Source: CAYWBU01 sp942491525 (GTDB taxonomy: Bacteria > Desulfobacterota > Desulfomonilia > UBA1062). Taken from it: a stretch of 64,000 nt of DNA. This document shows positions 52,105 through 60,570 of this stretch, piece after piece. The notes below the pieces were generated by a model that saw only the letters and a list, made by a program, of their open reading frames with translations, was not told the origin of the DNA and made no database searches. The stretch covers positions 186,001 to 250,000 of the forward strand of contig CALOBW010000030.1 in the NCBI GenBank assembly GCA_942491525.1, given 5' to 3'. Position numbers and translations under genes: made by a program. Each line of letters begins with the position of its first letter. Within the stretch, counting starts at the first letter, position 1.

Positions 52105-53829
52105 TCATGACATGAAGGGCAGCCGCCGCCGGATGACACGGGCCACCAGCCGCAGCCGTTCCTCGAGCGGGAATCGCATCAGGTTGGTTTTAATCACCCC
52201 CTTGGTATAGGAGGTCTTCTTGGCATAATCCACCGCCACATCCATAATCACCGGCCGGCCCTTGGCCGCCTGGCGACGCGCCTTGGCGATCATCTGAGCA
52301 TAGTCATCACCCTTCTCGACCCGGATGTAGGCGGCGCCGGTGGCCTGCGCGATACCGCGGGCATCATAGGCGGGCACCACCGTGCAGGTCTTGCGGTTAT
52401 AGGGCAGATTCTGGGCCTGCGAGATCTGGGCCAGCTCTCCATCCCTGAAGACGCAGTAGACAATACCGGCCCTCTCGCGCACCGCACTGACAATCTCCAT
52501 GCAGGTCATCAGGAAGCAGCCGTCGCCCACCACCGCCATCACCTGACGGTTGGGATGCATCAGTTTGACGCCCAGAGCCGCCGGCACGGCGTAACCCATG
52601 CAGTTGAAATCGCAGGGCGCAATAAACTGCCCGGCGCGCTTGACCGTAAAGTGCTCGGCCATCAGGAAGGTGTGGTTGCCCACATCGGTCAGCACAAAAT
52701 CTTCGGCATCGCACCCATCGGCCAGGGCCCGGATAAAACTTGCCGGATTGACGCCCCTGAAATGGCCGCCCTGCCACTTGCGGGCGTAGGCCTGCTTGTC
52801 GAGCCTAATCTGCTCCTTGAGCTCCAGATTCTCGGGCCGCGGTTCAAGCTCGGCCAGCAGCGCCTTAAGCACCGTGGATGCATCGCCCTCGAGGCTGATG
52901 GCCGACTGGTAGTTCTTGTCAAAAACCTCAGGGTCGATATCGATGTGAATCAGTTTCTTAGGCACTTCAACGCCGTAGCTGCCGGTGGCCACCTCGGCGA
53001 AACGCGTGCCGATGGCGATCAGACAGTCGCAGTCATTAAAGGCGTTGCGGGCAGCCGGGACGGCCGAGGCGCCGAAGCTCATGCCGCAGTGCAGCGGGTG
53101 CGTGCCCGGAAAGACACCGAAGCCCTGCATGGTCAGGGCCACCGGCGCCTGCAGCGTCTCGGCCAGACTCTCCAGCTCGGCGGCGGCATCCTTGCAACCC
53201 CAGCCGGCAAAGACCGCCGGTTTGCCGGCGGCCTTGATCATCTCGGCCGCCTGCCTGATCAGGTCGTCAGCCGGCGCAACCGGCGCAGGCAGACCGGCAA
53301 AGACCGGCAGCGGACCAACTTCACCCTTGAGCATCTGAATCTCGACCGGGATCTCAATGAAGACCGGCCCCGGACAGCCGCGCATGGCTATTTCATAGGC
53401 CTCAAAGATGGCGGGCACAATCTCATCATAGCCTTTGATATGGTAGCTCTTCTTGACCGCCCCGCTGACCAGCTGCTGCTGATCAAGCTGATGCAGCTGG
53501 TAAGATTTTCCAGTGTCCAGGCGCGCACTGCCGGCGATCACCAGCATGGGCACGCCGTCCAGATAGGCCTCGCAGATCCCGCTGAAGGCATTGGAGACGC
53601 CGGCCCCCGGCACCACCACGCAGACACCGATGCGTTCGGATGAACGGCCGATGGCATCCACGGCGAATGAGGCGCTCTCCTCATGGGTCACCAGCACGGG
53701 GGTGATCTTGGATGAGCTGTGCAGCTCATCATAGATCTCAGTGTTCTGCATGCCGGGAATACCGAAGGCATGACTTATCGGCAGCTGCTCAAGAGCGTAA
53801 CGAACCAACCAGGCTCCTGTCCTCTTCAT
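52105..53829 (-). CDS. thiamine diphosphate-dependent enzyme (acetolactate synthase-like)
   Basis: 574 residues with the three-domain POX/AHAS layout: N-terminal PYR domain with the catalytic Glu50 (LVTHEESASF), a central domain (GKPAVFAGWGCKDAAAEL), and a C-terminal PP domain with VVGDGCFLMT, the Mg-ThDP loop. The position usually filled by NN in that loop reads RDGE, so it is a diverged member. Candidate reactions are 2-keto acid decarboxylation or carboligation. It lies 9 bases after a PanE-like reductase gene and opposite an IclR regulator, suggesting a small catabolic operon. Confidence 0.88.
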   Translation of the reverse strand: MKRTGAWLVRYALEQLPISHAFGIPGMQNTEIYDELHSSSKITPVLVTHEESASFAVDAIGRSSERIGVCVVVPGAGVSNAFSGICEAYLDGVPMLVIAGSARLDTGKSYQLHQLDQQQLVSGAVKKSYHIKGYDEIVPAIFEAYEIAMRGCPGPVFIEIPVEIQMLKGEVGPLPVFAGLPAPVAPADDLIRQAAEMIKAAGKPAVFAGWGCKDAAAELESLAETLQAPVALTMQGFGVFPGTHPLHCGMSFGASAVPAARNAFNDCDCLIAIGTRFAEVATGSYGVEVPKKLIHIDIDPEVFDKNYQSAISLEGDASTVLKALLAELEPRPENLELKEQIRLDKQAYARKWQGGHFRGVNPASFIRALADGCDAEDFVLTDVGNHTFLMAEHFTVKRAGQFIAPCDFNCMGYAVPAALGVKLMHPNRQVMAVVGDGCFLMTCMEIVSAVRERAGIVYCVFRDGELAQISQAQNLPYNRKTCTVVPAYDARGIAQATGAAYIRVEKGDDYAQMIAKARRQAAKGRPVIMDVAVDYAKKTSYTKGVIKTNLMRFPLEERLRLVARVIRRRLPFMS

Positions 53830-53838
53830 ATCAATCTC

Positions 53839-54882
53839 CTACTCCCCGGCCAGCTTGGCCTGTTCAACCGCCTGCATAACAGCTTCACAGGTCAGAGGCT
53901 CGAAGCCCGGCCCGAAATTCTCCTTGGCCAGACGATAGATGGTCTTGTTGTAAGGGGCCCTGACGCCATGCTTTTCAGCCAGGGAGACGATATAACCGGT
54001 CAGGGAGTCGATCTCGCTGGTGCCGCTGCCGCGCAGCAGAATATCCTGGGTCATGCTGGACATCACCATGGTCTTGATTTTGCGCTTGAAGATCGGCTTC
54101 ATGATCGGACCCGGCGCGACGGTCCCCAGCCAGAGCATCCGAAAAGAGGGCATGCCGCCCATCTTGCACTCCTTGTAGCCGGCGGCCTTGATGATCTGCA
54201 CGCCCTCCCAGAGGGTGTTGGGCAGCAGCTTCTGATAGATGTCGAAATTTGAGACGGCCCGATAGCCCTGACCGACCAGCGTATCCAGGGCATTGGTCAG
54301 ATTCATGACGATCTTGGAGTGCACCGCATCCTGCAGATGATCGACAATGATGGTTTCACACCCCAACGAAAGTATATCGCGCACGGCGACCAGCTCAGCT
54401 TGCAGTGAGTTATCGGGCGTACCGATCAGCAGGGGTCCCTTTTTCTGATAACCGACCACCACCGGTTTATCGCGGCGGGCGTTGTAGCTGATTACACAGT
54501 AGATAACCTTCGAGAAGTAACGCGGCAGGATCGCCTGGTTCTCAAGGCCGTTGGCCAGCGAGACGATCACGGGGCGGTCTCCGACCTTGGCCTTCAACAT
54601 CTCAGCAATGCCGGGCATCGAGTAGTTTTTAACGCTCAGGATGATGATATCCACATCGGGCAGCTCATCGATGGTGTCAATTGTTCTGATCTTAACTGTC
54701 TCACGGGTGGTTTCCGGATTATCGGCCTGATAGACGGTAATGCCGTCCTGCTTGATCGCGGCCTGAACCTCACCGATATCCATTATATAGAGCTCCCTGT
54801 AGTGGGGGGCAATCCAGGCTGCAACTGACGCACCGATTGCACCGGCGCCAACAAAAAGGACCTTCTTTTCCGACTTCTGCAT
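53839..54882 (-). CDS. ketopantoate reductase family (ApbA/PanE-like)
   Basis: 347 residues: Rossmann start VLFVGAGAIGASVAAWIAP, the ILSVKNYSMPGIAEML segment with the family Lys, and a C-terminal helical domain with SEIDSLTGYIVSLAEKHG (the N-x-S/E-x-D type active-site stretch). It is longer than typical PanE and is linked to a ThDP enzyme, so reduction of another 2-keto or beta-keto acid is as likely as pantothenate synthesis. First gene of the operon; divergent from the IclR gene. Confidence 0.87.
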   Translation of the reverse strand: MQKSEKKVLFVGAGAIGASVAAWIAPHYRELYIMDIGEVQAAIKQDGITVYQADNPETTRETVKIRTIDTIDELPDVDIIILSVKNYSMPGIAEMLKAKVGDRPVIVSLANGLENQAILPRYFSKVIYCVISYNARRDKPVVVGYQKKGPLLIGTPDNSLQAELVAVRDILSLGCETIIVDHLQDAVHSKIVMNLTNALDTLVGQGYRAVSNFDIYQKLLPNTLWEGVQIIKAAGYKECKMGGMPSFRMLWLGTVAPGPIMKPIFKRKIKTMVMSSMTQDILLRGSGTSEIDSLTGYIVSLAEKHGVRAPYNKTIYRLAKENFGPGFEPLTCEAVMQAVEQAKLAGE

Positions 54883-54931
54883 CTGTTTCTCCTTTTACAA
54901 TAAAATCTTGATCATCTAGCATTTATAGTAC

Positions 54932-54988
54932 ATAATACGACATTATCGAACAACGTTCAGATTCTACAAGACTGCTTCAAATAATGTC
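54932..54988. promoter_or_regulatory. inverted repeats between the PanE-like and IclR genes
   Basis: ATAAT/ATTAT (54932-54946, 5-base centre) and a wider pair GACATTAT (54939-54946) / ATAATGTC (54981-54988) lie in the 151-base divergent gap. IclR proteins usually bind palindromes in such gaps, so these are candidate operators. Confidence 0.4.
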
Positions 54989-55033
54989 AATAGATTTAAA
55001 TAAATGTTTGCGTTCAACCTATACGAGGGGCAT

Positions 55034-55822
55034 ATGACTACAAAAGATGAAGATTCACGCCGCCTGATCCAGTCCGTCAGCCGCGCCACAACTATTCTGG
55101 GGCTCTACCATCAGACCCAAGGCCCGCTCGGCATCACCGAGATTGCCCGCCTCATGAACCTGCCCAAGACCACCATATCCGGCCTGGTCACGACCCTGAC
55201 CCAGGCCGGTTTCATGGAGAAGACCCAGCAGGGCAAATACAGCCTGGGCCCCGAACTGTTTCGTCTGGGAATCTGCTATGCAACCAACATTGACGTCGTC
55301 ACCTTAGGACGCGCCTGGATAGAAAGGCTCTGCTTCCAGTTCCGCCAGCCGGTCAACCTGGGCATGCTGGTGAACGACAAGGTGGCCCTGCTGATGCGCA
55401 AGGAGCCGGACGACAACTATATGGTTTTTCCGCAGGCCGGTTCAATCATCCCGTCACATTCAACCGCCATCGGCAAGATCCTCTTGGCCCACATGGAACC
55501 GCAGCGACTGACAGGGCTGCTGGATAAGTATAACTTTGAACAGTTTACGGCAAACACCATCACCGACCGCGACCAGTTTATGCAGGAACTGCAGCAGATC
55601 CGCCAGAACGGTGTCGGTTTTGACAATCAGGAGTGCATCAATGAACTGAGCGGCATCGGCGGGCCGGTCTTCAATCATGAGGGGCGTGTGATTGCCGCCT
55701 TTGCAATCAGCGGCGATCCTGAACTCATAGATAAGGAGAGAGCCGCCATGATCGAAGCTGTCAAGCTCACATCGCGGCAGGTTTCTGCCATGCTCGGCTA
55801 CCTGCCCCAGCCCAGCAGCTAG
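55034..55822 (+). CDS. IclR-family transcriptional regulator
   Basis: 262 residues: winged helix at about 10-75 (SRATTILGLYHQTQGPLGIT, then EIARLMNLPKTTISGLVTTL) and an IclR effector domain (SHSTAIGKILLAHM, FDNQECINELSGIGGPVFNHEG, VIAAFAISG). GAGGGG precedes ATG 55034; an earlier ATG at 55004 lacks one. It likely controls the divergent PanE-like/ThDP operon, responding to its substrate. Confidence 0.93.
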   Translation: MTTKDEDSRRLIQSVSRATTILGLYHQTQGPLGITEIARLMNLPKTTISGLVTTLTQAGFMEKTQQGKYSLGPELFRLGICYATNIDVVTLGRAWIERLCFQFRQPVNLGMLVNDKVALLMRKEPDDNYMVFPQAGSIIPSHSTAIGKILLAHMEPQRLTGLLDKYNFEQFTANTITDRDQFMQELQQIRQNGVGFDNQECINELSGIGGPVFNHEGRVIAAFAISGDPELIDKERAAMIEAVKLTSRQVSAMLGYLPQPSS

Positions 55823-55825
55823 GCC

Positions 55826-56035
55826 CTACCTGTCGGGCCACTGCTCCAGGCTTACTTCGGTATTATGATTGAGATTGTCGACACAGAAGCGCTTGACCAA
55901 AGTCTCATAGAAATTGCTCAGCAGCGTGGCCGCCTCTTCGGTCGAACACTCCTGGCCGGCCCGGCCGCTCAAGTAGCCGCTGGTCAATTGGATCGCAACC
56001 GACAGGGCCTCATCCTTATGCATGATTATGCTCAT
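55826..56035 (-). CDS. small hypothetical protein, 69 residues
   Basis: MSIIMHKDEALSVAIQLTSG starts a helical protein of 69 residues, with AGGAGG seven bases before ATG 56035. It ends 4 bases after the convergent IclR stop. Not recognised; there is no signal peptide or clear motif. Confidence 0.6.
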   Translation of the reverse strand: MSIIMHKDEALSVAIQLTSGYLSGRAGQECSTEEAATLLSNFYETLVKRFCVDNLNHNTEVSLEQWPDR

Positions 56036-56085
56036 AACAGCCTCCTGGTCAGAGAATGATAATCCCGAACAGGACCAAGACAAGC

Positions 56086-56114
56086 CATAAAAAAAGAGGG
56101 GCCTGAGCCCCTCT
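56086..56114 (-). terminator. rho-independent terminator of hflKC
   Basis: On the minus strand AGAGGGGC, loop TCAG, GCCCCTCT, followed by a run of seven T; 24 bases after the hflC stop. Confidence 0.92.
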
Positions 56115-56137
56115 CTTCAGATCATTGATCAGTCAAC

Positions 56138-57067
56138 TCAGGGAATCTCCTTGAGGAACTTATAGAATTCCGAGTCAGTGCCCAGAATGATGACCGAGTT
56201 CTTCAACTCGGCTGAGCGGTAGGTCTCCATCGTCTTATAGAAGGAGTAGAACTCGGGATCCTTGCTGTAGGCCTTGCCGTAGATCTTGGTGGACTCGGCA
56301 TCGGCCTTACCACGGATCTCCTCCGAGGTCTTGTAGGCTTCAGAGGTTATGGATTTAAGCTCCTTCTCCATCTGCCCGAGCACCTCAGCCTTCTTGCCCT
56401 CGCCCTCGGACCTGAACTGGGCAGCCTTGCGCTTGCGCTCGGAGATCATGCGCTCATAGACCTTCTGGCGCACCTCTTCGGTGTAGTTGATGCGTTTGAT
56501 GCGCACATCCACCAGCTGCATGCCAAACTCGGACATGGGCTTGGAAGCCTCCGCCAGAATGGCGCGGGTGATGGCCTCGCGGCCCAGCTCAACCTTCTTG
56601 GCGGCCTCCTTCTCAAAGGGCGAAGTCTCGTCGACCACCATGCCCTCCATATCCGAGGTTCTGACAAGCTCCACCAGATCATTGGAGGAGACGTAGTCAC
56701 GCACAACCGAATCGATGATATCGTCCAGCTTGGCATAGGCCTGGTCATACTCGCGGATAACCTGCAGGAACTTGAGTGCATCCACAATGCGCCAGCGGGC
56801 CGTGGCATCCACCCAGATGTAGCGTTTGTCGCGGGTCGGAATCTCCTTGGGATCGCCGTCCCAGCGCAGGATGCGCTTCTCGTAGCGAATCACATCCTGA
56901 ATAAAGGGTAACTTGACGTGCAGCCCGGCCTCAGTGATCGGCTCACCCACCGGACGACCGAACTGGGTGATGACAACCTGCTCCCACTCATTGACGCGAT
57001 AGAGGGAGCTGTAGATCAGCCCCAGAACAACAACCAGCAATACCGGCAAAAAACTCAGGCGCTTCAC
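56138..57067 (-). CDS. hflC: HflC, FtsH protease modulator
   Basis: 309 residues: one N-terminal TM (4-21) and a periplasmic SPFH/prohibitin domain (VNEWEQVVITQFGRPVGEPI, then IRYEKRILRWDGDP), a coiled coil with EMISERKRKAAQFRSEGEGKK, and a C-terminal FYSFYKTMETYRSAEL segment. With HflK it forms a large vault around FtsH and limits its proteolysis. GTG start overlapping the hflK stop by 4 bases. Confidence 0.95.
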   Translation of the reverse strand: MKRLSFLPVLLVVVLGLIYSSLYRVNEWEQVVITQFGRPVGEPITEAGLHVKLPFIQDVIRYEKRILRWDGDPKEIPTRDKRYIWVDATARWRIVDALKFLQVIREYDQAYAKLDDIIDSVVRDYVSSNDLVELVRTSDMEGMVVDETSPFEKEAAKKVELGREAITRAILAEASKPMSEFGMQLVDVRIKRINYTEEVRQKVYERMISERKRKAAQFRSEGEGKKAEVLGQMEKELKSITSEAYKTSEEIRGKADAESTKIYGKAYSKDPEFYSFYKTMETYRSAELKNSVIILGTDSEFYKFLKEIP

Positions 57068-58080
57068 TGCTCGCCTCCTTTCCTGTCCAGATCAAGCAGG
57101 GGCAAGACTCCCTGCTGATCAGAGTCGATCACATAGATCTTGCCGGCCTGGGGCATGATCTCTCCGAAGGTTTCCAGATAGAGCCGGCGCTTGGTAACCG
57201 TACGTGCAACGCGGTACTCCTCATAGACATCCAGGAAGCGGGAGGTGTCGCCCTTGGCCTTGTTGACGCGCTCGAGGGCATATCCCTGCGCATCATTGAT
57301 CAGCCGTTCGGCCTCACCGCGGGCCTTGGGAATCTGCTGGTTGTAGATCTCCTGAGCCTGGTTGATCAGCCGCTCGCGCTCCTGCTCAGCCTCATTGACC
57401 TCATTGAAGGCGCCACGGACCTCTTCGGGCGGCACAACGTTCTTAAGACGCACATCAACAATGCGGATGCCGCTCTCATACTCATCCAGAATATCCTGCA
57501 GCTCCTGCTTGAAGTTGCGGCTGACCTCCTCGCGATTGGTCAGCACGTAGTCAAAGCTGCGGTTGCCCACGATGCGGCGGATAACCGACTCCGAGATATC
57601 ACGGATGGTCTGAACCGGATCATGCACGTTAAAGAGGAACTGGCGCGGGTCCTGGCGGCGCCACTGCACAATCCACTCCACATCGATAACGTTGAGGTCA
57701 CCGGTCAGCATCAGCGATTCGCGCTTACTGCGCGCATCCTTCTTAAATTCGGAACGCACACCCGACTTGCCGCTGGTAAAGCCGAAGCTCTCGGTATCGA
57801 TCTTCTCAGTGTGCAGCTTATAGACCCGGTCAATGCCCAGAGGCAGCTTGAAATTCAGACCCGGGGTGACCGTCTTGTAATATTCACCAAAACGCAGCAC
57901 CACGCCCTTATGGCCCGGTTTGATAGTGTAGGCCGAGGTGTAAACACCAAAAGCCAGCAGCAGAAGCAGGGATATCACAACCGCCTGACTCTTCTGCGGA
58001 CCGCTCATCTTATGACCGTCACCGGAACGGGCCTCCATGACCACCTCTCGCAAATTGTTTTTATCGATATCGTCCGTCAC
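57064..58080 (-). CDS. hflK: HflK, FtsH protease modulator
   Basis: 338 residues from a GTG start with GGAGG before it. The N-terminal cytoplasmic segment is short and lacks the Gly/Pro-rich stretch common in enterobacterial HflK. One TM (32-50), then the SPFH domain (GHKGVVLRFGEYYKTVTPGL, GLNFKLPLGIDRVYKLHTEK) and coiled coil (NEAEQERERLINQAQEIYNQ). First gene of hflKC. The usual hfq-hflX context is absent. Confidence 0.94.
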   Translation of the reverse strand: MTDDIDKNNLREVVMEARSGDGHKMSGPQKSQAVVISLLLLLAFGVYTSAYTIKPGHKGVVLRFGEYYKTVTPGLNFKLPLGIDRVYKLHTEKIDTESFGFTSGKSGVRSEFKKDARSKRESLMLTGDLNVIDVEWIVQWRRQDPRQFLFNVHDPVQTIRDISESVIRRIVGNRSFDYVLTNREEVSRNFKQELQDILDEYESGIRIVDVRLKNVVPPEEVRGAFNEVNEAEQERERLINQAQEIYNQQIPKARGEAERLINDAQGYALERVNKAKGDTSRFLDVYEEYRVARTVTKRRLYLETFGEIMPQAGKIYVIDSDQQGVLPLLDLDRKGGEQ

Positions 58081-58158
58081 ATTGATCCTCCAGAAAACTT
58101 AATTGATTATACTACTTAACATTAACGCCCCAGCCTGTTTAGTCAAAATTTATCAGGC

Positions 58159-58569
58159 TCACCGGTCAGAAAGCTTGTCCTCCTTGCGGTAGACCGTGCC
58201 CTGAAACTGGGCCACCATATCGCCGCGCTCATCGATCACCTTGACCTGATAGGTCGCCAGTTTATGACTGCGGGAAGTTTCCCGGGCCTCGGCGATCAGG
58301 ACACCCTCTTTCACCGCCTTGGTAAAACTGATGGAAGCGTTGATGGCCAGCGCGATTGAGCCGTGAGAGTTTGAGGCCACGGCAAAGACAAAATCCGCCA
58401 GGGTAAAGATGGCCCCGCCATGGACCAGCCCCTGCGCATTCAGATGTTCCGGGGTGATGGCCATACTGGCCTGGGCATAGCCTGAATCAACCTCGATCAG
58501 TTCAATCCCGGCCAATCTGGCAAAATTGTCACGGGCAAAATGTTTCTTCAATCGCAAACCACTCAGCAC
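58159..58569 (-). CDS. PaaI-type hotdog thioesterase
   Basis: A 136-residue hotdog-fold acyl-CoA thioesterase with the PaaI pattern (SMAITPEHLNAQGLVHGGAI, then FTLADFVFAVASNS) including the HGG motif and the acidic residue on the following helix. It overlaps the upstream hotdog gene by 7 bases, so the pair is co-translated. Acyl substrate unknown; phenylacetate genes are not nearby. Confidence 0.9.
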   Translation of the reverse strand: MLSGLRLKKHFARDNFARLAGIELIEVDSGYAQASMAITPEHLNAQGLVHGGAIFTLADFVFAVASNSHGSIALAINASISFTKAVKEGVLIAEARETSRSHKLATYQVKVIDERGDMVAQFQGTVYRKEDKLSDR

Positions 58570-58994
58570 GGATCTCCCCCATTAATAATTGAACAGCTGG
58601 CCATGCCCTTGACACAGAGCTTGCCGGCCGCATTCCTGACATCCGCCTGAATATGCAGATGCCGTCTGGTTATCTCCACCACCTGGGCCGTAATCTCAAT
58701 GAACTCTTCAGTCTGGCCAATGGGCCTGATGAAGGTTGTATTGAGTTGGGTGGTCACACTGGGCGACGCCACCAGCATGCTCAGCGGCCCGATTGTATTG
58801 TCGATAGCCGCGGCCACCATCCCGCCCTGCATGAAGCCGAAGGGATTCTGGTAGCGCTCCCTGACCGGGAAACGCACACACAGGGAGTGCCCCTCCTCAA
58901 AATCGACAATCTCAGCGCCCATATCAATAAACACCTTGGGCGGAACTTCAATCTCCGGCGGGAGCGTACTCGCCACCTTTTCAAGCAGGTTCAT
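58563..58994 (-). CDS. hotdog-fold thioesterase (4HBT-like)
   Basis: 143 residues: VRFPVRERYQNPFGFMQGGM followed by VAAAIDNTIGPLSML is the hotdog active-site helix with FMQGG in place of VHGG. Start 58994 (GGGGGA leader); a longer frame to 59030 lacks support. It forms a tandem pair with the PaaI-type gene and lies 1 base after the YwbE gene, as part of one long minus-strand operon. Confidence 0.88.
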   Translation of the reverse strand: MNLLEKVASTLPPEIEVPPKVFIDMGAEIVDFEEGHSLCVRFPVRERYQNPFGFMQGGMVAAAIDNTIGPLSMLVASPSVTTQLNTTFIRPIGQTEEFIEITAQVVEITRRHLHIQADVRNAAGKLCVKGMASCSIINGGDPC

Positions 58995-58995
58995 C

Positions 58996-59193
58996 TCAAT
59001 CCCCCAGGATCTCTTTGACGCGCCCCACAATGCCGCTTTGCAGCCTGACCTTGATGCCGTGCGGATGGCTTGGTGATTTGGTCAGGATATCCTTGACCAC
59101 ACCTTCGGTCAGTTTACCGGTGCGCTGATGCGGCTTCTGCACCACCATGACCCTGGTGCCGGACTTGATGTCTGATCGGCTTGTACCGTCCAT
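58996..59193 (-). CDS. ywbE: YwbE-family protein
   Basis: A 65-residue beta-rich protein matching the YwbE family: SDIKSGTRVMVVQKPHQRTG, then KLTEGVVKDILTKSPSHPHG and VRLQSGIVGRVKEIL. The family's function is unknown. It starts immediately after the stop of the upstream acidic protein (TAGATG), so it is translationally coupled. Confidence 0.92.
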   Translation of the reverse strand: MDGTSRSDIKSGTRVMVVQKPHQRTGKLTEGVVKDILTKSPSHPHGIKVRLQSGIVGRVKEILGD

Positions 59194-59736
59194 CTACTCC
59201 TCTTCTTCCCCGTCCGGCTGATAGTAGACATTATCGGCCTCCGGTTTTCCGCGGTCCTGCAGGATCCCCCAATGGGCATGTTCAAGATCGAGACCGCAGG
59301 GGGTGAACAGTAGGATCAGCTCCTGCTTTGCATCATCCGCCAGAAAGTCGATCTCGCAGATGGGGATATGCACGTCACAGTAGTAGTCGTTGGGATCTTC
59401 ATCATCGTCCGGTTGAGCCTCGGTAGTTCCATGTTCCGCCAGGGCAATCTCATGGCCGGCACAGCTCTCTTTCAGCGCTGCAAGCTGCGCAAAGAGATCG
59501 GCAAAGCGCAAACCTCCCTGCAGCTGCGGTTCAGCTTCACCCAGTCCCCTGACAAGGAAGAGAACCTCACCACACTCGGTCTCATTGGTCTCAATTGCCA
59601 GAACCGGGTAATCCACCTCAACGTAGTAGGGATAACTATCCTCTGGAATACGAATGAAGACTAAATAGTCAGCATAAGAGTCCAGCATGGACTCGAACAT
59701 CTCAACCAGGGTAGAGAAATTATCTTCTGCACTCAT
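59194..59736 (-). CDS. acidic hypothetical protein, 180 residues
   Basis: A strongly acidic soluble protein (Asp/Glu runs near residues 110-120 and at the C-terminus EEEE). It has ADYLVFIRIPEDSYPYYVEV and YYCDVHIPICEIDFLADDAK, which look like beta strands of a compact domain. I do not recognise the family. It lies between cvfB and ywbE with no gaps, so it is part of that operon. Confidence 0.8.
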   Translation of the reverse strand: MSAEDNFSTLVEMFESMLDSYADYLVFIRIPEDSYPYYVEVDYPVLAIETNETECGEVLFLVRGLGEAEPQLQGGLRFADLFAQLAALKESCAGHEIALAEHGTTEAQPDDDEDPNDYYCDVHIPICEIDFLADDAKQELILLFTPCGLDLEHAHWGILQDRGKPEADNVYYQPDGEEEE

Positions 59737-59740
59737 CTGA

Positions 59741-60562
59741 TTACTCGCTTAATCTGATGCCGGCCGGTTCGATCACGATCAGACGCTGCTTATAGAGCGA
59801 ACCGACGGCCTTCTTGAAATTTTTCTTGCTGATGCCGAACTTCCGGTAGATCACTTCGGGAGTGCTCCTGTCCGTGACCGGCAGATAGCCGCCGGCGCTT
59901 CTAAGTTTTTCAAGGATCTCACCGGCCACACCCTCAATCTTGCCGTACCCCGGCTTCTGCAGACTCAGATCGATCTTGCCGTCTTCACGCAACCTGGCAA
60001 TATAACCGGGCAGGCGCTGGCCGCTCTTGATGGGCTGAAAAACCTGATTGGCAAAGATCAGGCCCCAGTGCCGGCCATTGATGATAGCCTTATAGCCCAG
60101 CTCGGTGGGTCCCGCGATCAGCAGTTCAACGGCCTCGCCCTCCTGATAGTTGGGCGCATGTCTGTCCACGAAACGATCCAGGCGCGATGAGGCCACAATG
60201 CGGCCGCTCTGCTCATCCAGATAGACGTAGACCAGATAGTTGCGCCCCTCCTCCATGGTTTTATGCTGCTCCCTGAAAGGCACCAGCAGCTCCTTGGGCA
60301 GGCCCCAGTCCAGAAACGCCCCCACCTGGGTGACGGAGGCCACCTTGAGCAGCGCAAATTCGCCGACCTGGACCCTGGGCAGGCTGGTAGTGCACACCAG
60401 ACGGTCGCTGGAATCCAGGTAGATGAAGACCTCCAGCAGATCACCGACAGCATGATTCTTTTCAGGCAACAGCAGTTCACCCAGCTCGCCGGCATCCAGA
60501 TAGGCCCCATGCGGACTCAACCTGACAACTTCAAGGCGATTCAGCTTACCAACTTCACTCAT
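59741..60562 (-). CDS. cvfB: CvfB/YitL-type S1-like RNA-binding protein
   Basis: 273 residues: consecutive S1-like beta-barrels (RLSPHGAYLDAGELGELLLP, SVTQVGAFLDWGLPKELLVP, GYKAIINGRHWGLIFANQ) and a C-terminal winged helix (VIYRKFGISKKNFKKAVGSL). The CvfB family binds RNA and affects virulence gene expression in Gram-positives; in proteobacteria its role is poorly known. Eight bases separate it from the upstream pseudouridine synthase-like gene. Confidence 0.95.
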   Translation of the reverse strand: MSEVGKLNRLEVVRLSPHGAYLDAGELGELLLPEKNHAVGDLLEVFIYLDSSDRLVCTTSLPRVQVGEFALLKVASVTQVGAFLDWGLPKELLVPFREQHKTMEEGRNYLVYVYLDEQSGRIVASSRLDRFVDRHAPNYQEGEAVELLIAGPTELGYKAIINGRHWGLIFANQVFQPIKSGQRLPGYIARLREDGKIDLSLQKPGYGKIEGVAGEILEKLRSAGGYLPVTDRSTPEVIYRKFGISKKNFKKAVGSLYKQRLIVIEPAGIRLSE

Positions 60563-60570
60563 AACTTCTC

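Noticed and set aside
53839..54882. Calling the PanE-like gene a firm panE
   Set aside because: It is longer than usual and lies with a ThDP enzyme, not with panB/panC, so no gene symbol was given.
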